A DNA stretch of 64,000 nt from Littorina saxatilis (GCF_037325665.1 NC_090260.1:33266805-33330804), one strand, 5' to 3'; shown: positions 35,040 through 44,295, counted from the stretch's first letter. Made by a program: numbers and translations. The notes: generated by a model not told the origin, from the letters alone.

Positions 35040-36323
35040 TCAATAAACAATATCCTGTAATCTGCTTTCAGAGATGTTTAACTGCGCATCTGACACAACA
35101 AACACGTAGATCTTAACTGATTTACTACTACTCCCTACTTCCTTTTCAATTTGTATTGTGATTCCTTCTGATCCGTTTTCAATTCGCCTTCCACTTCCAT
35201 GCAGTTTGTTGTCGTCAGTTGTTCTGAGATCCAGCCATAACGCATATTTATTTGTCAAGAAATCTTCTACGCCAACACCGTGTAAATGTAGATCTTTAGC
35301 CACAAGATCAGATGTTGGGTCTTTCAATCTTCCTCCAGTAAAGTACTTTCTTGCTTCATCATAGTGTTGGTATGGCAGCATGCCAGATGCAAATATTTGG
35401 TTTGGCTGCCCTTCAATTGTGCAATATACTCTATTGATTAGTGGATTGTAAAACTTTTCTATTTGCCTTTCATATGAATCTTTTGGTTCCTCAAACAACA
35501 TAAGTATTCCCTTCATTGACCTAGCTGGTGTATTCAAGTTAATGTTCCAGATTGGATCAGCCTGGCTTTTTGAAAGTGTACTGTGATTCAACACTCTTTC
35601 ATAATAGATAGGCAGCTTAGAACTGTACTGATTTTCTATAAGTCTAGCCAGTTCAGGATGGTTTACAACATCAAACTCTAAAGAAATTCCAGACACCTTA
35701 TACTTTGCTTCCGGGTCTTGTGAAAGCATAACACGATCATAACTATTGAAAGTCAGGTCGTATGACAGCCTGTCACGCAATGCTCCTTGATAGAAGGGAG
35801 GATGTGAATTTATGAGTTCAAAGTCAAGTGGAATACAAAATTTGTTTCCAAAAGCAACATTGACAGCGTTATCTTTTTTGTTGTCAGCTTTATCTCCGGC
35901 TCCTATTCTAACTTTTATCCCATTGTCTGACTGAATCCCTTGAAACACTCTGTTTTTCTTTTCATTGTCAGTTAACCAATTATCTGCATAAACTAAAAAA
36001 ACATCTGCATTATTCAATGACATCACTTCCCGCCCTTCCAGTTTGACAGTAATCTTCCTCACAATTGCTCTTCCTACATTATAAGCCAAAGTCCTATTTT
36101 CATCTGAGCCAGATTCTAATTCTAATTTGAATGATAGTCTTACAGTGCCTGGTACAATAACATCGTTCTTACCTAGATTAGGAAACCTAACAGTAAGTAT
36201 TTCATTCTGATCAATAGTAGAAGGATTATTTGTAACTATAACTGTTTGCCTTATTCCTTTTACCCCGAGAGGTTCTTTCAGCCTTCTGTAAGGATCAAGA
36301 ACAGAACCGAACGATTGTGCCAT
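35040..36323 (-). CDS. Polinton capsid-type protein, probable major capsid
   Basis: 427 residues rich in predicted beta structure, e.g. TVRLSFKLELESG, IVRKITVKLEGREVMSLNNADVFL, LSYDLTFNSYDRVMLS and the C-terminal VKIYVFVVSDAQLNI. It has no signal peptide or membrane helix. Position next to the ATPase and overall pattern fit a double jelly-roll capsid protein, though it is shorter than the ~600 residues of typical Polinton MCPs. The call is by pattern and context, not by search. It is divergent from the gene at 36,359, with a 35-bp gap. Confidence 0.7.
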   Translation of the reverse strand: MAQSFGSVLDPYRRLKEPLGVKGIRQTVIVTNNPSTIDQNEILTVRFPNLGKNDVIVPGTVRLSFKLELESGSDENRTLAYNVGRAIVRKITVKLEGREVMSLNNADVFLVYADNWLTDNEKKNRVFQGIQSDNGIKVRIGAGDKADNKKDNAVNVAFGNKFCIPLDFELINSHPPFYQGALRDRLSYDLTFNSYDRVMLSQDPEAKYKVSGISLEFDVVNHPELARLIENQYSSKLPIYYERVLNHSTLSKSQADPIWNINLNTPARSMKGILMLFEEPKDSYERQIEKFYNPLINRVYCTIEGQPNQIFASGMLPYQHYDEARKYFTGGRLKDPTSDLVAKDLHLHGVGVEDFLTNKYALWLDLRTTDDNKLHGSGRRIENGSEGITIQIEKEVGSSSKSVKIYVFVVSDAQLNISESRLQDIVY

Positions 36324-36358
36324 CTTTTTTTATTTTCAAAATAAAAAATAAGTTACAA

Positions 36359-37555
36359 ATGGCAGAAGGTGGATTTGAAGATTTATTTGAGCCAGCGGAC
36401 GACATGAGCGAAGCAATCCCTTTGGTTCCCTACCATCATTCACTGCATTATGAGGTGGCACGACATGAACTTCTGGAAGGTAAAGTTAGAGATTTCTACA
36501 AAAGTTTAGGAGAAGAACCTGATGTTTTAGATCCAAACCAGTTCAAAATGGAAGCAAATCATTTATATACAACTAGCGATAAAGGAGAAAAAGTCCAACT
36601 TACATATAAATCTAATCCTGCTAAGTTTCTATCAAAAGTTTCACTAAAACAAAAACTTACTGCTAATCGACTTAGGCAATTAGATATTGTGCCTAGCACA
36701 CGGTCATCACCTTCCCATGTTGTTTCCTTACTTCAACAAGCAGAACTAGGACTACCAACTGCTACTCAAATAGAATCTGTTCCATTGCAAGATCTTAATA
36801 AACTTGCAGATGAGGCTGATCAACTTATACAAGAGATAGAGACTTCTTTTTCTGAGGAAACTTCACTGAAGACTCCACATGAACTATTACCTATGAGAGA
36901 AATAGAAGCCCTTAATCAATCACTACAAACCATCAGAGGTGAAATAGCAAATAATCTGTCAAAACTAGGTCAGCTGGATGAAGATATAAACAAAGAGAAA
37001 CAAAAACTTGCTGATGCTGATGATTTGAACCTAGAACAAGAAGTAAAAAACAGAATTTCTAAGCGTTTAAAAGATTTGCAGGAGGAGAAAGCCATAAGGT
37101 TAGAAGTTCTAAGTAACAATAGAGAACAACTGAGAACACAGGTCAGCAGAATAAAAAATACAATTCAAAGAATCCTTTACGAAGACACAACTCTTGCTGA
37201 AAGAATTAGAACGCTTTTCAGAGAGCAGGGAATCACAATAGCTAGTATACTAACTGCGTTAGGATTTGCAATAAGCACATTAGTGTTAACACTCACAGGT
37301 GGCACTGTCACACCTCCACCTCCACCTCCACCTCCATCTGATCCGGGATGGGTAAAGAAACAACTCAAACACATTGCAGAACTATTAAAGAAACTAGCAG
37401 CAAAAGCTTTGGGTGCACTTCCAGGAATCATTGGTTCAATTGTTAGCTGGCTGTTATCTTTTGCAGGTAAAGTTGTTGGTTTCATGGCTGAACATCTCTG
37501 GACTCTAATAGTTTTAATTGCAGGTGTTCTGCTAACGAGAATAAAGCAAAAGTAA
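36359..37555 (+). CDS. Polinton gene, coiled-coil protein with amphipathic/membrane C-terminus
   Basis: About 398 residues from MAEGGFEDLFEP. The centre (about residues 140-280) is a long coiled coil. A hydrophobic segment (ITIASILTALGFAISTLVLTLTG) follows, then an eight-proline run, a Lys/Ala amphipathic helix (VKKQLKHIAELLKKLAAKAL) and two more hydrophobic segments up to the stop. It is likely a structural or membrane-active particle component, by analogy only. The tail overlaps the convergent gene by 24 bp. Confidence 0.75.
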   Translation: MAEGGFEDLFEPADDMSEAIPLVPYHHSLHYEVARHELLEGKVRDFYKSLGEEPDVLDPNQFKMEANHLYTTSDKGEKVQLTYKSNPAKFLSKVSLKQKLTANRLRQLDIVPSTRSSPSHVVSLLQQAELGLPTATQIESVPLQDLNKLADEADQLIQEIETSFSEETSLKTPHELLPMREIEALNQSLQTIRGEIANNLSKLGQLDEDINKEKQKLADADDLNLEQEVKNRISKRLKDLQEEKAIRLEVLSNNREQLRTQVSRIKNTIQRILYEDTTLAERIRTLFREQGITIASILTALGFAISTLVLTLTGGTVTPPPPPPPPSDPGWVKKQLKHIAELLKKLAAKALGALPGIIGSIVSWLLSFAGKVVGFMAEHLWTLIVLIAGVLLTRIKQK

Positions 37556-38752
37556 GCCTACACCCACTCCACCAATTACTAGAGCAGTCTTCTGCGATTC
37601 ATGATCATCACTAATACTAACAGCTTGATCATCCCTAGTGACAGAATGATCTTCACCTGCAGCGTGATCTTCACTTGTCACGCTTTGTTTCTGTTCATTG
37701 TGATATGGCTGTAACATCGTTCTGATTTCTGAATTCAGTTCTTCACCCTTTCCAAGCGGCTGGGTGTCACTAGCAATAATGATTTCATTGTTATAATTTG
37801 TTATTGTTCCAATCTGCAGCTGGAGATCAGAAGGTAACATGTAAAGGCCGTTACCAACAGCAAAGTCAACTTTTGATCTTGCATAACGGAGAGAGTCTTG
37901 ATACCTTTTGATGCTGGAAGGCAGATCAACTGCAGAGTTTATGACATCTTCTAAATTTGATAACAACTGTTTCTGTGCACCAAACCCTGTGCTTGTTCTC
38001 ATTATGTTTGATCGTGTCTGTGCCTGCGAGCCTAGCAAGCACCACGTATATGTTCGGATAGATTCATTGATCCTTTCAACACCTGATCCAGTGAAACCTT
38101 TGCCGGTGTCTAATATAAAAGTAGTCCATGCATTGTGGTGCTGTTGTTCTATTGATCCTAACTGTACCTGCACATTTGAAGAAAAAGATGTATGACCTGG
38201 CCAGTAATCAAAATTATACCTCCTGTGGACACCCCATAAATATAGTGTTCCCATGCCATGGTTTTTGTCTTGCTTTTGCCTAAAGTCGGTCTTAAAATCT
38301 ATATTGAATTCATTGCAGAGACGCTCATACACTTTCATGTTTATCCTATTGTTGAATGGGTTCCAGCTCTTTTCATGCGGCATTGGTGCCTGAAGTTCAG
38401 ACAAGATTCTCCTGCACTGATAGTAAACGTGAAATGTGTACACACACTTTGTCAGTAAGTTTGAATTATTCATGTGGTCTGCATAGGACACTCCACATCC
38501 TGTGGTTGCACAGAATATTGCAAAGTTTAACTGATTCTGATAGAACTGAATTGGGTGAGAGTTCCACATCTTTGGAACACTATCATTTTTGATTGGGGGA
38601 TTTAGGTAAGAATGGAATGGGTCAGGCACTTTAACGCGAATGGATTCTGTTTCTGTTACAGCAAAGTCCAACTCATGGAAAGAAATAGTCTTTGGATTGT
38701 AATATGGTCCAGTTTTGTATTTAACGTCTTTGTTGAATTTATACTGAATCAT
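37532..38752 (-). CDS. Polinton gene, unassigned ~406-aa protein, possibly structural
   Basis: Start taken at MIQYKFNKDVKYKTG (38,752), because upstream codons overlap the divergent gene at 38,772. It contains aromatic-rich segments (MWNSHPIQFYQNQLNFAIF; YLWGVHRRYNFDYWPGH) and a C-terminal membrane helix (TALVIGGVGVGLLLLY). It lies between structural-type genes. I recognise no domain. Confidence 0.7.
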   Translation of the reverse strand: MIQYKFNKDVKYKTGPYYNPKTISFHELDFAVTETESIRVKVPDPFHSYLNPPIKNDSVPKMWNSHPIQFYQNQLNFAIFCATTGCGVSYADHMNNSNLLTKCVYTFHVYYQCRRILSELQAPMPHEKSWNPFNNRINMKVYERLCNEFNIDFKTDFRQKQDKNHGMGTLYLWGVHRRYNFDYWPGHTSFSSNVQVQLGSIEQQHHNAWTTFILDTGKGFTGSGVERINESIRTYTWCLLGSQAQTRSNIMRTSTGFGAQKQLLSNLEDVINSAVDLPSSIKRYQDSLRYARSKVDFAVGNGLYMLPSDLQLQIGTITNYNNEIIIASDTQPLGKGEELNSEIRTMLQPYHNEQKQSVTSEDHAAGEDHSVTRDDQAVSISDDHESQKTALVIGGVGVGLLLLYSR

Positions 38753-38771
38753 TTTTGTTGTTGAATAAAAA

Positions 38772-39422
38772 ATGTTTATCACACTAACAAATGTGAAGAC
38801 TGGTGTGCCAGTTAAACTTGCAAACCCTATCAACAATCAAAATGGAGGAATGAAAGTTGCACTGCATGAAATTATGTACAAAGTTACTTGGTATAATATC
38901 AGTAAAAAAAAGAATAACAACTGGGTTAGAATTAATGGTAAAACACATTCTGTAGAAGATGGTTACTATGACTTCTGCACTTTAGAGAAAGAATTGTTTG
39001 CTCCAGTAGGTATTACAGCGAGTTTAAATCATGCAAGTCTCATTGCTACTCTTACTATGCCCAAAACTAGAGAAGTAAACAGATCATTTGAGTTTCCAAC
39101 CAAACTCCTTGATATGCTTGGAATTACAAATATATACAAGGGAACACGTCCCATTGACATGGATGTTAACAGTGTACTGTTTGTTCACATGAGAGAGCTT
39201 AACACATCCTATAATCTGTTTAATGATCAGCGTTCTGATCTGCTTAGAATTCTTCCACCGAGTGATGCCTCTTTTTGTAAAATGCACGTGCCAACATTTA
39301 AGACACTTCAGTTCAAGGACTTGGAGGAAGGGTGTCATGAATTCCTACACATTGATCTGAAAAATCAAAGTGGACAACCAGTTGATTGTTTGTTTAACAT
39401 TACATTGGAAATAGTTCCATAA
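38772..39422 (+). CDS. Polinton gene, probable minor capsid/penton-like protein (216 aa)
   Basis: A beta-rich protein (MFITLTNVKTGVPVKLANP ... DLEEGCHEFLHIDLKNQSG ... CLFNITLEIVP) without membrane helices. The size and pattern fit a single jelly-roll protein such as the penton of Polintons. This is inference from composition and position only. It is divergent from the 38,752 gene, with 19 bp between start codons. Confidence 0.6.
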   Translation: MFITLTNVKTGVPVKLANPINNQNGGMKVALHEIMYKVTWYNISKKKNNNWVRINGKTHSVEDGYYDFCTLEKELFAPVGITASLNHASLIATLTMPKTREVNRSFEFPTKLLDMLGITNIYKGTRPIDMDVNSVLFVHMRELNTSYNLFNDQRSDLLRILPPSDASFCKMHVPTFKTLQFKDLEEGCHEFLHIDLKNQSGQPVDCLFNITLEIVP

Positions 39423-39438
39423 AATATTGAGTATTAAA

Positions 39439-40299
39439 ATGTCGAGTGGACCTACAATAGCTTATCCTGTTGCATGTTCAACTATAGAGTTGAAAGATTT
39501 AGCAGACGCTATCGACTTTGAGAGCAATGCTGAAGTTGGTGCAGTGTATGCATTCGAGTTTACAGACACCGGTTATTACAAGAGAAAGGAAATCGACGAT
39601 GAAAAGAAACCAAGATTCCTCAAACTAGGTCAAATCCGTGATGTTAATGTACCTGATCCAATTGTCGATGACACATTCTACATGTGGAAACATCAGAATA
39701 AAAAATGGGTACTTAGTCCTGTTATAAAAAAGATTGACTGGGAAATGAAGTTTGAATTTGTGAGTCCATACACTCTTGTTGGAAAAGACGACACATTCCG
39801 TAAGTCAATCAATGCTAAACCACTAATTGTTAGCCTTGTTCCTGCGTTTAACAGCAGGGGAGAAGTTGCAGTTAAACCTTTCCATAAGAACAACTATCTC
39901 ATTCACAGAAAACAAAGTGTTGAAAAGGACGCTGACACCATTGTCGATTTTATACCCAAGCTTCCAATAGGGCAGAATGCAACTATGATATTTGATATAG
40001 TTGTCAGGAAAAGGGAAGAAACCACAAACACTGTTCTAATGAGAGGAATAAATCTCAACTGGAGACCATTAAATGTTGAAGAAGTCAGAGTATTTATTGC
40101 TGTTCAAAAGGATTCTAACACAATAAAGAAACAGACGTCAAACCAAAATGTTGTTGTTAACGCAGATATAAATAATTTAACAGAAATAAGAAGTATTAAT
40201 CTTACTTATCTTGATTTGATTGCTTTCTACTATACAGATAAGGTGTTAAGCAATGAACAGCTTCAAAGTTTAGCAGAAACACTGGCCAGTGAGAATTAA
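39439..40299 (+). CDS. Polinton gene, unassigned 286-aa protein
   Basis: Starts at the ATG of MSSGPTIAYPVACSTIELKD. Mixed alpha/beta composition with recurring short hydrophobic strands (VGAVYAFEFTDTGYY; MIFDIVVRK). It is 16 bp after the previous stop and same strand, so probably one transcription unit with the genes at 38,772 and 40,330. No family is recognised. Confidence 0.7.
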   Translation: MSSGPTIAYPVACSTIELKDLADAIDFESNAEVGAVYAFEFTDTGYYKRKEIDDEKKPRFLKLGQIRDVNVPDPIVDDTFYMWKHQNKKWVLSPVIKKIDWEMKFEFVSPYTLVGKDDTFRKSINAKPLIVSLVPAFNSRGEVAVKPFHKNNYLIHRKQSVEKDADTIVDFIPKLPIGQNATMIFDIVVRKREETTNTVLMRGINLNWRPLNVEEVRVFIAVQKDSNTIKKQTSNQNVVVNADINNLTEIRSINLTYLDLIAFYYTDKVLSNEQLQSLAETLASEN

Positions 40300-40329
40300 G
40301 ATAAATATTTTATATTTTGCATTAAAAAG

Positions 40330-40953
40330 ATGACTAGCAGTGTGAAGCTTTATCCTAATATTGATGAAAGTGCAGCAGAAAGTCAACAATTCAGACTGGC
40401 GCACATTAGTAATATACAAAAACAACTAGAAGATGAATTAGAAAAATATTCTCGCGCTAGACGTAAGTACTCAACAACTTACAACAGCCTTTCTAATGCC
40501 AGCACTGGTTCTACTATCCTTGCATCAGCTGCAGGTGTAACGGGAACAATTCTGTTAGCTACCGGAGTAGGGACTCCAGTTTCTCTAATCCTAGGTGGTG
40601 TTGCAGCAGCAGTTGGTGGTTTATCATTTATAGCATCAGCTATAATGAAAAAAATTGTGAAAAAGCTTGAAAAACACGAATCCATTTCCACTCTTGCATC
40701 ATCAAAATTGTCTAGCCTAAAACTGTCTATCAGTAAAGCACTTGAAGATTCAAAAGTTTCTGACGAAGAATTCAAACAGATACAAACAGACTTTGATGAC
40801 TACAAAAGTAAGAAAGCAAGTATTCAAACAAAAACACGAGCTGAATATAACAAGCCACTCGATATAGAAGATCTGAAAAAGCAGTTTTTAAAAAAGGGGA
40901 TTCAAATAGGACGGGAAGAAAAAGTAAAAATAGAATCACTTGTAAAGAGTTAA
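40330..40953 (+). CDS. Polinton gene, coiled-coil protein with a membrane hairpin (207 aa)
   Basis: N-terminal coiled coil, then a Gly/Ala-rich double hydrophobic segment (STILASAAGVTGTILLATG and PVSLILGGVAAAVGGLSFIA), then a second charged coiled coil. This is the general layout of hairpin membrane proteins, but I recognise no specific family. It is the last gene before the right terminal repeat. Confidence 0.7.
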   Translation: MTSSVKLYPNIDESAAESQQFRLAHISNIQKQLEDELEKYSRARRKYSTTYNSLSNASTGSTILASAAGVTGTILLATGVGTPVSLILGGVAAAVGGLSFIASAIMKKIVKKLEKHESISTLASSKLSSLKLSISKALEDSKVSDEEFKQIQTDFDDYKSKKASIQTKTRAEYNKPLDIEDLKKQFLKKGIQIGREEKVKIESLVKS

Positions 40954-41085
40954 CTATTCGTTTAGACAGTCACATTGCATGTATCAGATATAATTCTAAC
41001 AGTGAAAGAACATATGAAGTAAAGTTTGTAAATGAGAGAGCGTATTGAGCTTAAGAATGTTGCATAAGAGAAAGGGAGAATGTAC

Positions 41086-41293
41086 GTTCTGGGTTACTGA
41101 TTCCGACAGACCCGGCATTGGTTCAAAACAACCTTACTTTACTGTATTTTTTTTTGGTATGGATTTATGCAGTATTTTTCTGATTTTGTCGCATGTTTCA
41201 TTTTAGTAAAAGTTTAGTCCAGAAGCCTATTTTGCGTTAATATTTAGGGTCTGTCGGAATCGGTGAGCCAGAACGTACATTCCCCCTTTCTCT
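41086..41293 (-). repeat. Polinton right terminal inverted repeat
   Basis: Partner of 26,309-26,514. At this end the fold-back is longer: 41,067-41,113 and 41,247-41,293 are 47-bp inverted arms with four mismatches. The ends of the repeat therefore carry the same motif facing each other. Confidence 0.95.
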
Positions 41294-41713
41294 TCACCTT
41301 TATTTCACTTACCAAAAGTCTTCTTTTCCACATCCTTATTTCTCTGCACCCCGCATGTCGTATGAGGCGACTAACGGATTCTGTTTCTCCTTTTACCCTT
41401 GTTAAGTGGTTCTTGTATAGAATCTAGTCAATGTTTGTAAAGATTTTAGTCAAGCAGTATGTAAGAAATGTTTAGTCCTTTGTACTGGAAACTTGCATTC
41501 TCCCAGTAAGGTCATATATTGTACTACGTTGCAAGCCCCTGGAGCAATTTTTTGATTAGTGCTTTTGTGAACAACACTTAACAAGTGGCTCTATCCCATC
41601 TCGCCCCCCTTTTACCCTATCCCACCTCCCCCCTTTCCCTCGTCGCGATATAACCTTCGTGGTTGAAAACGACGTAAAACACCAAATAAAGAAAGAAAAG
41701 ATTGTCCATACAA

Positions 41714-41870
41714 TTATTACAATGGATGGAAAAGTGTGGTTCATCTGCTCTTAAAACAACCAAAACAACATATGACAACAACCTTAAAAACAAAAATTAA
41801 GAACAATAAAACATACGAAGTAAGAACACCCAAAGTACTCCAGACAGGAGTAGGCCGTATCCACGTGAAA
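41714..41870 (-). mobile_element. LINE-like 3' region, right piece
   Basis: Continues the sequence interrupted at 26,058-26,071 (ttattacaatggatgg...). Followed near 41,877-41,945 by a minus-strand tRNA-like stretch with a good B box (gggttcaaatccc) but no complete cloverleaf, perhaps a SINE head. Confidence 0.4.
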
Positions 41871-42071
41871 AATGACTGATGGGATTTGAACCCACGTTGG
41901 AGGGGGTATCTCCCGGGCCACAATCTGAGGCACTATAACCTCTGAACCTCTGAAACAGCGTGTGTACAATATTGTTTTTCACTTTGTTTGTCACAGAGTT
42001 GAAACTTCTCGAATTCTGTGGTCTATCGGACGTGAACCTTTGCTCCCGGGGAACGGTCTGCAGTAGCGTAA

Positions 42072-42163
42072 CTTGTAGTGAGTATGATAGACACGTCAAC
42101 TGGTACTTGTAGTGAGTATGATAGACACGTCAACTGGTACTTGTAGTGAGTATGATAGACACT
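42072..42163 (+). repeat. 34-bp tandem repeat, 2.7 copies
   Basis: 'cttgtagtgagtatgatag' starts at 42,072, 42,106 and 42,140, so the period is 34 and the copies are almost identical. Confidence 0.95.
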
Positions 42164-42325
42164 GGCGTGGTTTCTACCCCCGACTTTCGACGAGAGATGT
42201 AAAAGGTCCCAGAGTTAACTCTCTGCGGATCTCCTTGGTATCCAGACACCCCCTTGTGTACGCATACGCACGATACAGATCCCGAATTCACAGCGAAAGT
42301 CTCAGGGTATGGAAACATGAACATA

Positions 42326-43868
42326 AACTCGGAGGCAAAAGAAACGCAAATAAAGGATGCGTTAATTAAACCTTTATGGACTTGAAATAAAAAGAAAATA
42401 ATGATACTAGCATGTTCTTCACGTGTTGTTTTAGCGGTCTTATCTTGTCAGAACCGTGTTTGCCGTTATCTGGGTCACACGTGAGGTCTTGTTGACGGGG
42501 ATCCCAAACCGTCATGGGGACCACTTTCAGCACATGCACAATGTGGAAAAGCAGCTTTTCGTGTTCAGAGTGTTCAGGCATGCTGTACCGTACTCACAAA
42601 ACTGTTACAACATTCATTTTTGCGACACAGGCGCGATGCCGAGACTATCACCAGATCAGCGCCAACAGGCGATCGGGAGACTTGATGCCAGACAATCAGT
42701 TCAGCAAGTTGCTGGGGCATTTGGAGTAAATGTCACCACGGTTTATCGCTTGCAGCAACGTTTTCATGCCACTAACAGTACCTGCGACTTACCAGGACGT
42801 GGCAGACCCCGGGTAACAACAGCCCGACAAGATCGCCATCTTGTCCATCAACACCAGCGAGATGCATTCGAAACTGCCACCAATACAGCCCGTAACACAT
42901 TTGGGGTGCATGGACAACCCGTCAGTGCCAGAACTCTACGCCGACGCCTTGGTGGGTAGAACCTGGTAAATCGGCGTCCTGCTCGACGTCCTGTCTTGAC
43001 AGCTCAGCATCGCCTGGATCGTCTCGCCTGGGCGCAGCAGCATGCCCACTGGCACCATCGGGACTGGCGGAGGGTTCTTTTTTCGGACGAGAAGCGCTTT
43101 TGCCTGGAACCTGGCGATGGGCGTGTCCGGATCTGGCGAAGACCTGGACAGCGTTTTGCTAACAATAACATCCTGCAGCAGGATCGATGGGGAGGTGCCA
43201 GCGTCATGATATGGGACGCCATTGGTGTCAATTAGCGAGTGGGACCTGTCATCTTTCAGAACGTCGGCCAAGGTCGTGGGAATGGTGTCAATGCAGACCG
43301 CTACATCAATCAAGTCCTGCGTCCCTATGTGGTTCCATTTGTCCAGAGATACCGGAACTGCCTGTTCCAGCAAGACAATGCCCGTCCCCATACTGCACGT
43401 GCTACCCAGGACAAATTGCGTCACAACAGCGTGAACATTCTGCCTCATCCTGCTCGATCTCCGGATCTCAACCCAATCGAACACTTTTGGGACATCATGC
43501 AAAGAAGGATTAATGCCCTTGCCCGGAGACCCCGCACAGCAGCAGAACTGCGTGCTGCCGTGACCCAGGTGTGGGCTCAGGTCCCTCAGCAGCAAATTAA
43601 TCACCTCGTCCTCTCCATGTACCGGAGGTGCGCCACAGTCATCAACGCCCAGGGAGGAGCAGCACGCTATTGACTTTCAACAGTCTTTAAACAGTGTTCA
43701 GTGGAACATGGCACGTCATGCTCTCATCCCAATCCACTTTTCCGTATGGTTTTTGTATCGGTCAATTCGTTTCCTTGTTATTGTTAACCCGAAATAATTA
43801 ATTCGACATTAAAATTAATGGGTAACCCATCTTCACTGCAGCATTTGCGTTTCTTTTGCCTCTGAGTT
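42326..43868 (+). mobile_element. Tc1-like DNA transposon with ends (copy 2)
   Basis: A 1,543-bp element. The terminal repeats AACTC(G/A)GAGGCAAAAGAAA continue through CGCAAAT at both ends (42,326 and, reversed, 43,868), about 26 bp with one mismatch. TA dinucleotides flank it at 42,324-42,325 and 43,869-43,870, the target duplication of Tc1/mariner. Confidence 0.9.
42636..43673 (+). pseudogene. Tc1-like transposase (DD34E), two in-frame stops
   Basis: One continuous frame from MPRLSPDQRQQAIGRL to AQGGAARY and a stop, 345 codons. It has the helix-turn-helix region (TTVYRLQQRF), GRGRPRVTT linker, VLFSDEKRF (first Asp), QQDNARPH (second Asp) and SPDLNPIEHFWD (Glu), with 34 residues between the last two. 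TAG codons at 42,957-42,959 and 43,233-43,235 interrupt it, and the reading is otherwise intact. Two substitutions and near-intact ends suggest a fairly recent death. It is related to but clearly distinct from the transposase at 13-14 kb. Confidence 0.92.
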
Positions 43869-44005
43869 TATATAGAGGCATTCAGGGAAAAAAAAAGTAG
43901 CACCGTAGTGGATGGCATCTCGCTTTTCCCGGAAAAGTGCACGAGGGTAAACTCACAGGACTATATCATACCTTCTTATATAATAATTCAACATGTGGGT
44001 TGCAG

Positions 44006-44083
44006 AGCTTCAAGTGGGACAACGCTGCCGGGAGGAAGACAACTCTTGTAAGGATTTTGCAACATGCAAGAACAGCATTTGCA
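44006..44083 (+). CDS. Exon encoding an EB/EGF-like cysteine module (module 2)
   Basis: Acceptor ggttgcag, donor gtaagt, 78 bases, phase 1-1. It encodes LQVGQRCREEDNSCKDFATC then KNSIC, with spacing C-x6-C-x5-C-x4-C. This resembles the first half of an EB module, in which C-x5-C-x4-C is typical. Same strand and phase as the exons at 19,729, 47,313, 52,892 and 53,437. The Polinton lies in the intron between this exon and the one at 19,729. The strong consensus donor supports a working exon. Confidence 0.7.
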
Positions 44084-44199
44084 GTAAGTTCATGGAGAGT
44101 GGATGTGCGTATTTGTGTGAGTGCCTGCCTGCCTGTGTTTACGGGCGTTCCTGCGTGGCGTGTGAAATTGTGCGTCTGTTCGTTCATTAGTTTGTGTTT

Positions 44200-44204
44200 A
44201 ATGT

Positions 44205-44261
<57 letters not shown>

Positions 44262-44290
44262 TGTGTGTATGTGTGTGTTTATGTGTGTTA
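44200..44290 (+). repeat. (TG)n microsatellite
   Basis: Pure TG tract about 115 bases downstream of the exon donor at 44,084. Confidence 0.95.
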
Positions 44291-44295
44291 TGTAT

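Larger units (their letters stand above)
26309..41293. mobile_element. Polinton-like (Maverick-type) element, looks whole
   Basis: A 14,985-bp element with terminal inverted repeats of ~207 bp, starting AGAGAAAGG as is usual for Polintons (AG start). A 5-bp duplication, TCACC, flanks it (26,304-26,308 and 41,294-41,298). Recognised parts are a protein-primed B-family DNA polymerase, a retroviral-type integrase, an A32-like packaging ATPase and capsid-type proteins, together with seven or more unassigned proteins. No adenovirus-type protease was recognised. All main frames are open and the two terminal repeats differ at about three positions, so I see no breaks and infer a recent insertion. 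It lies inside a retroposon within a host-gene intron. Confidence 0.9.
26072..41700 (+). mobile_element. Retroposon (SINE-like) that hosts the Polinton
   Basis: The two parts, 26,072-26,308 and 41,294-41,700, form one ~640-bp retroposon once the Polinton is set aside. It begins ccccccgcgggttaggggg and ends caccaaataaagaaagaaaag. The 13-bp ATTGTCCATACAA directly precedes it (26,059-26,071) and directly follows it (41,701-41,713), a target-site duplication of retroposition type. The copy at 11,677-12,157 lacks the Polinton. Confidence 0.85.

Noticed and set aside
41877-41950. tRNA gene on minus
   Set aside because: A good B box is present, but no complete acceptor stem or A box; more likely a SINE head.
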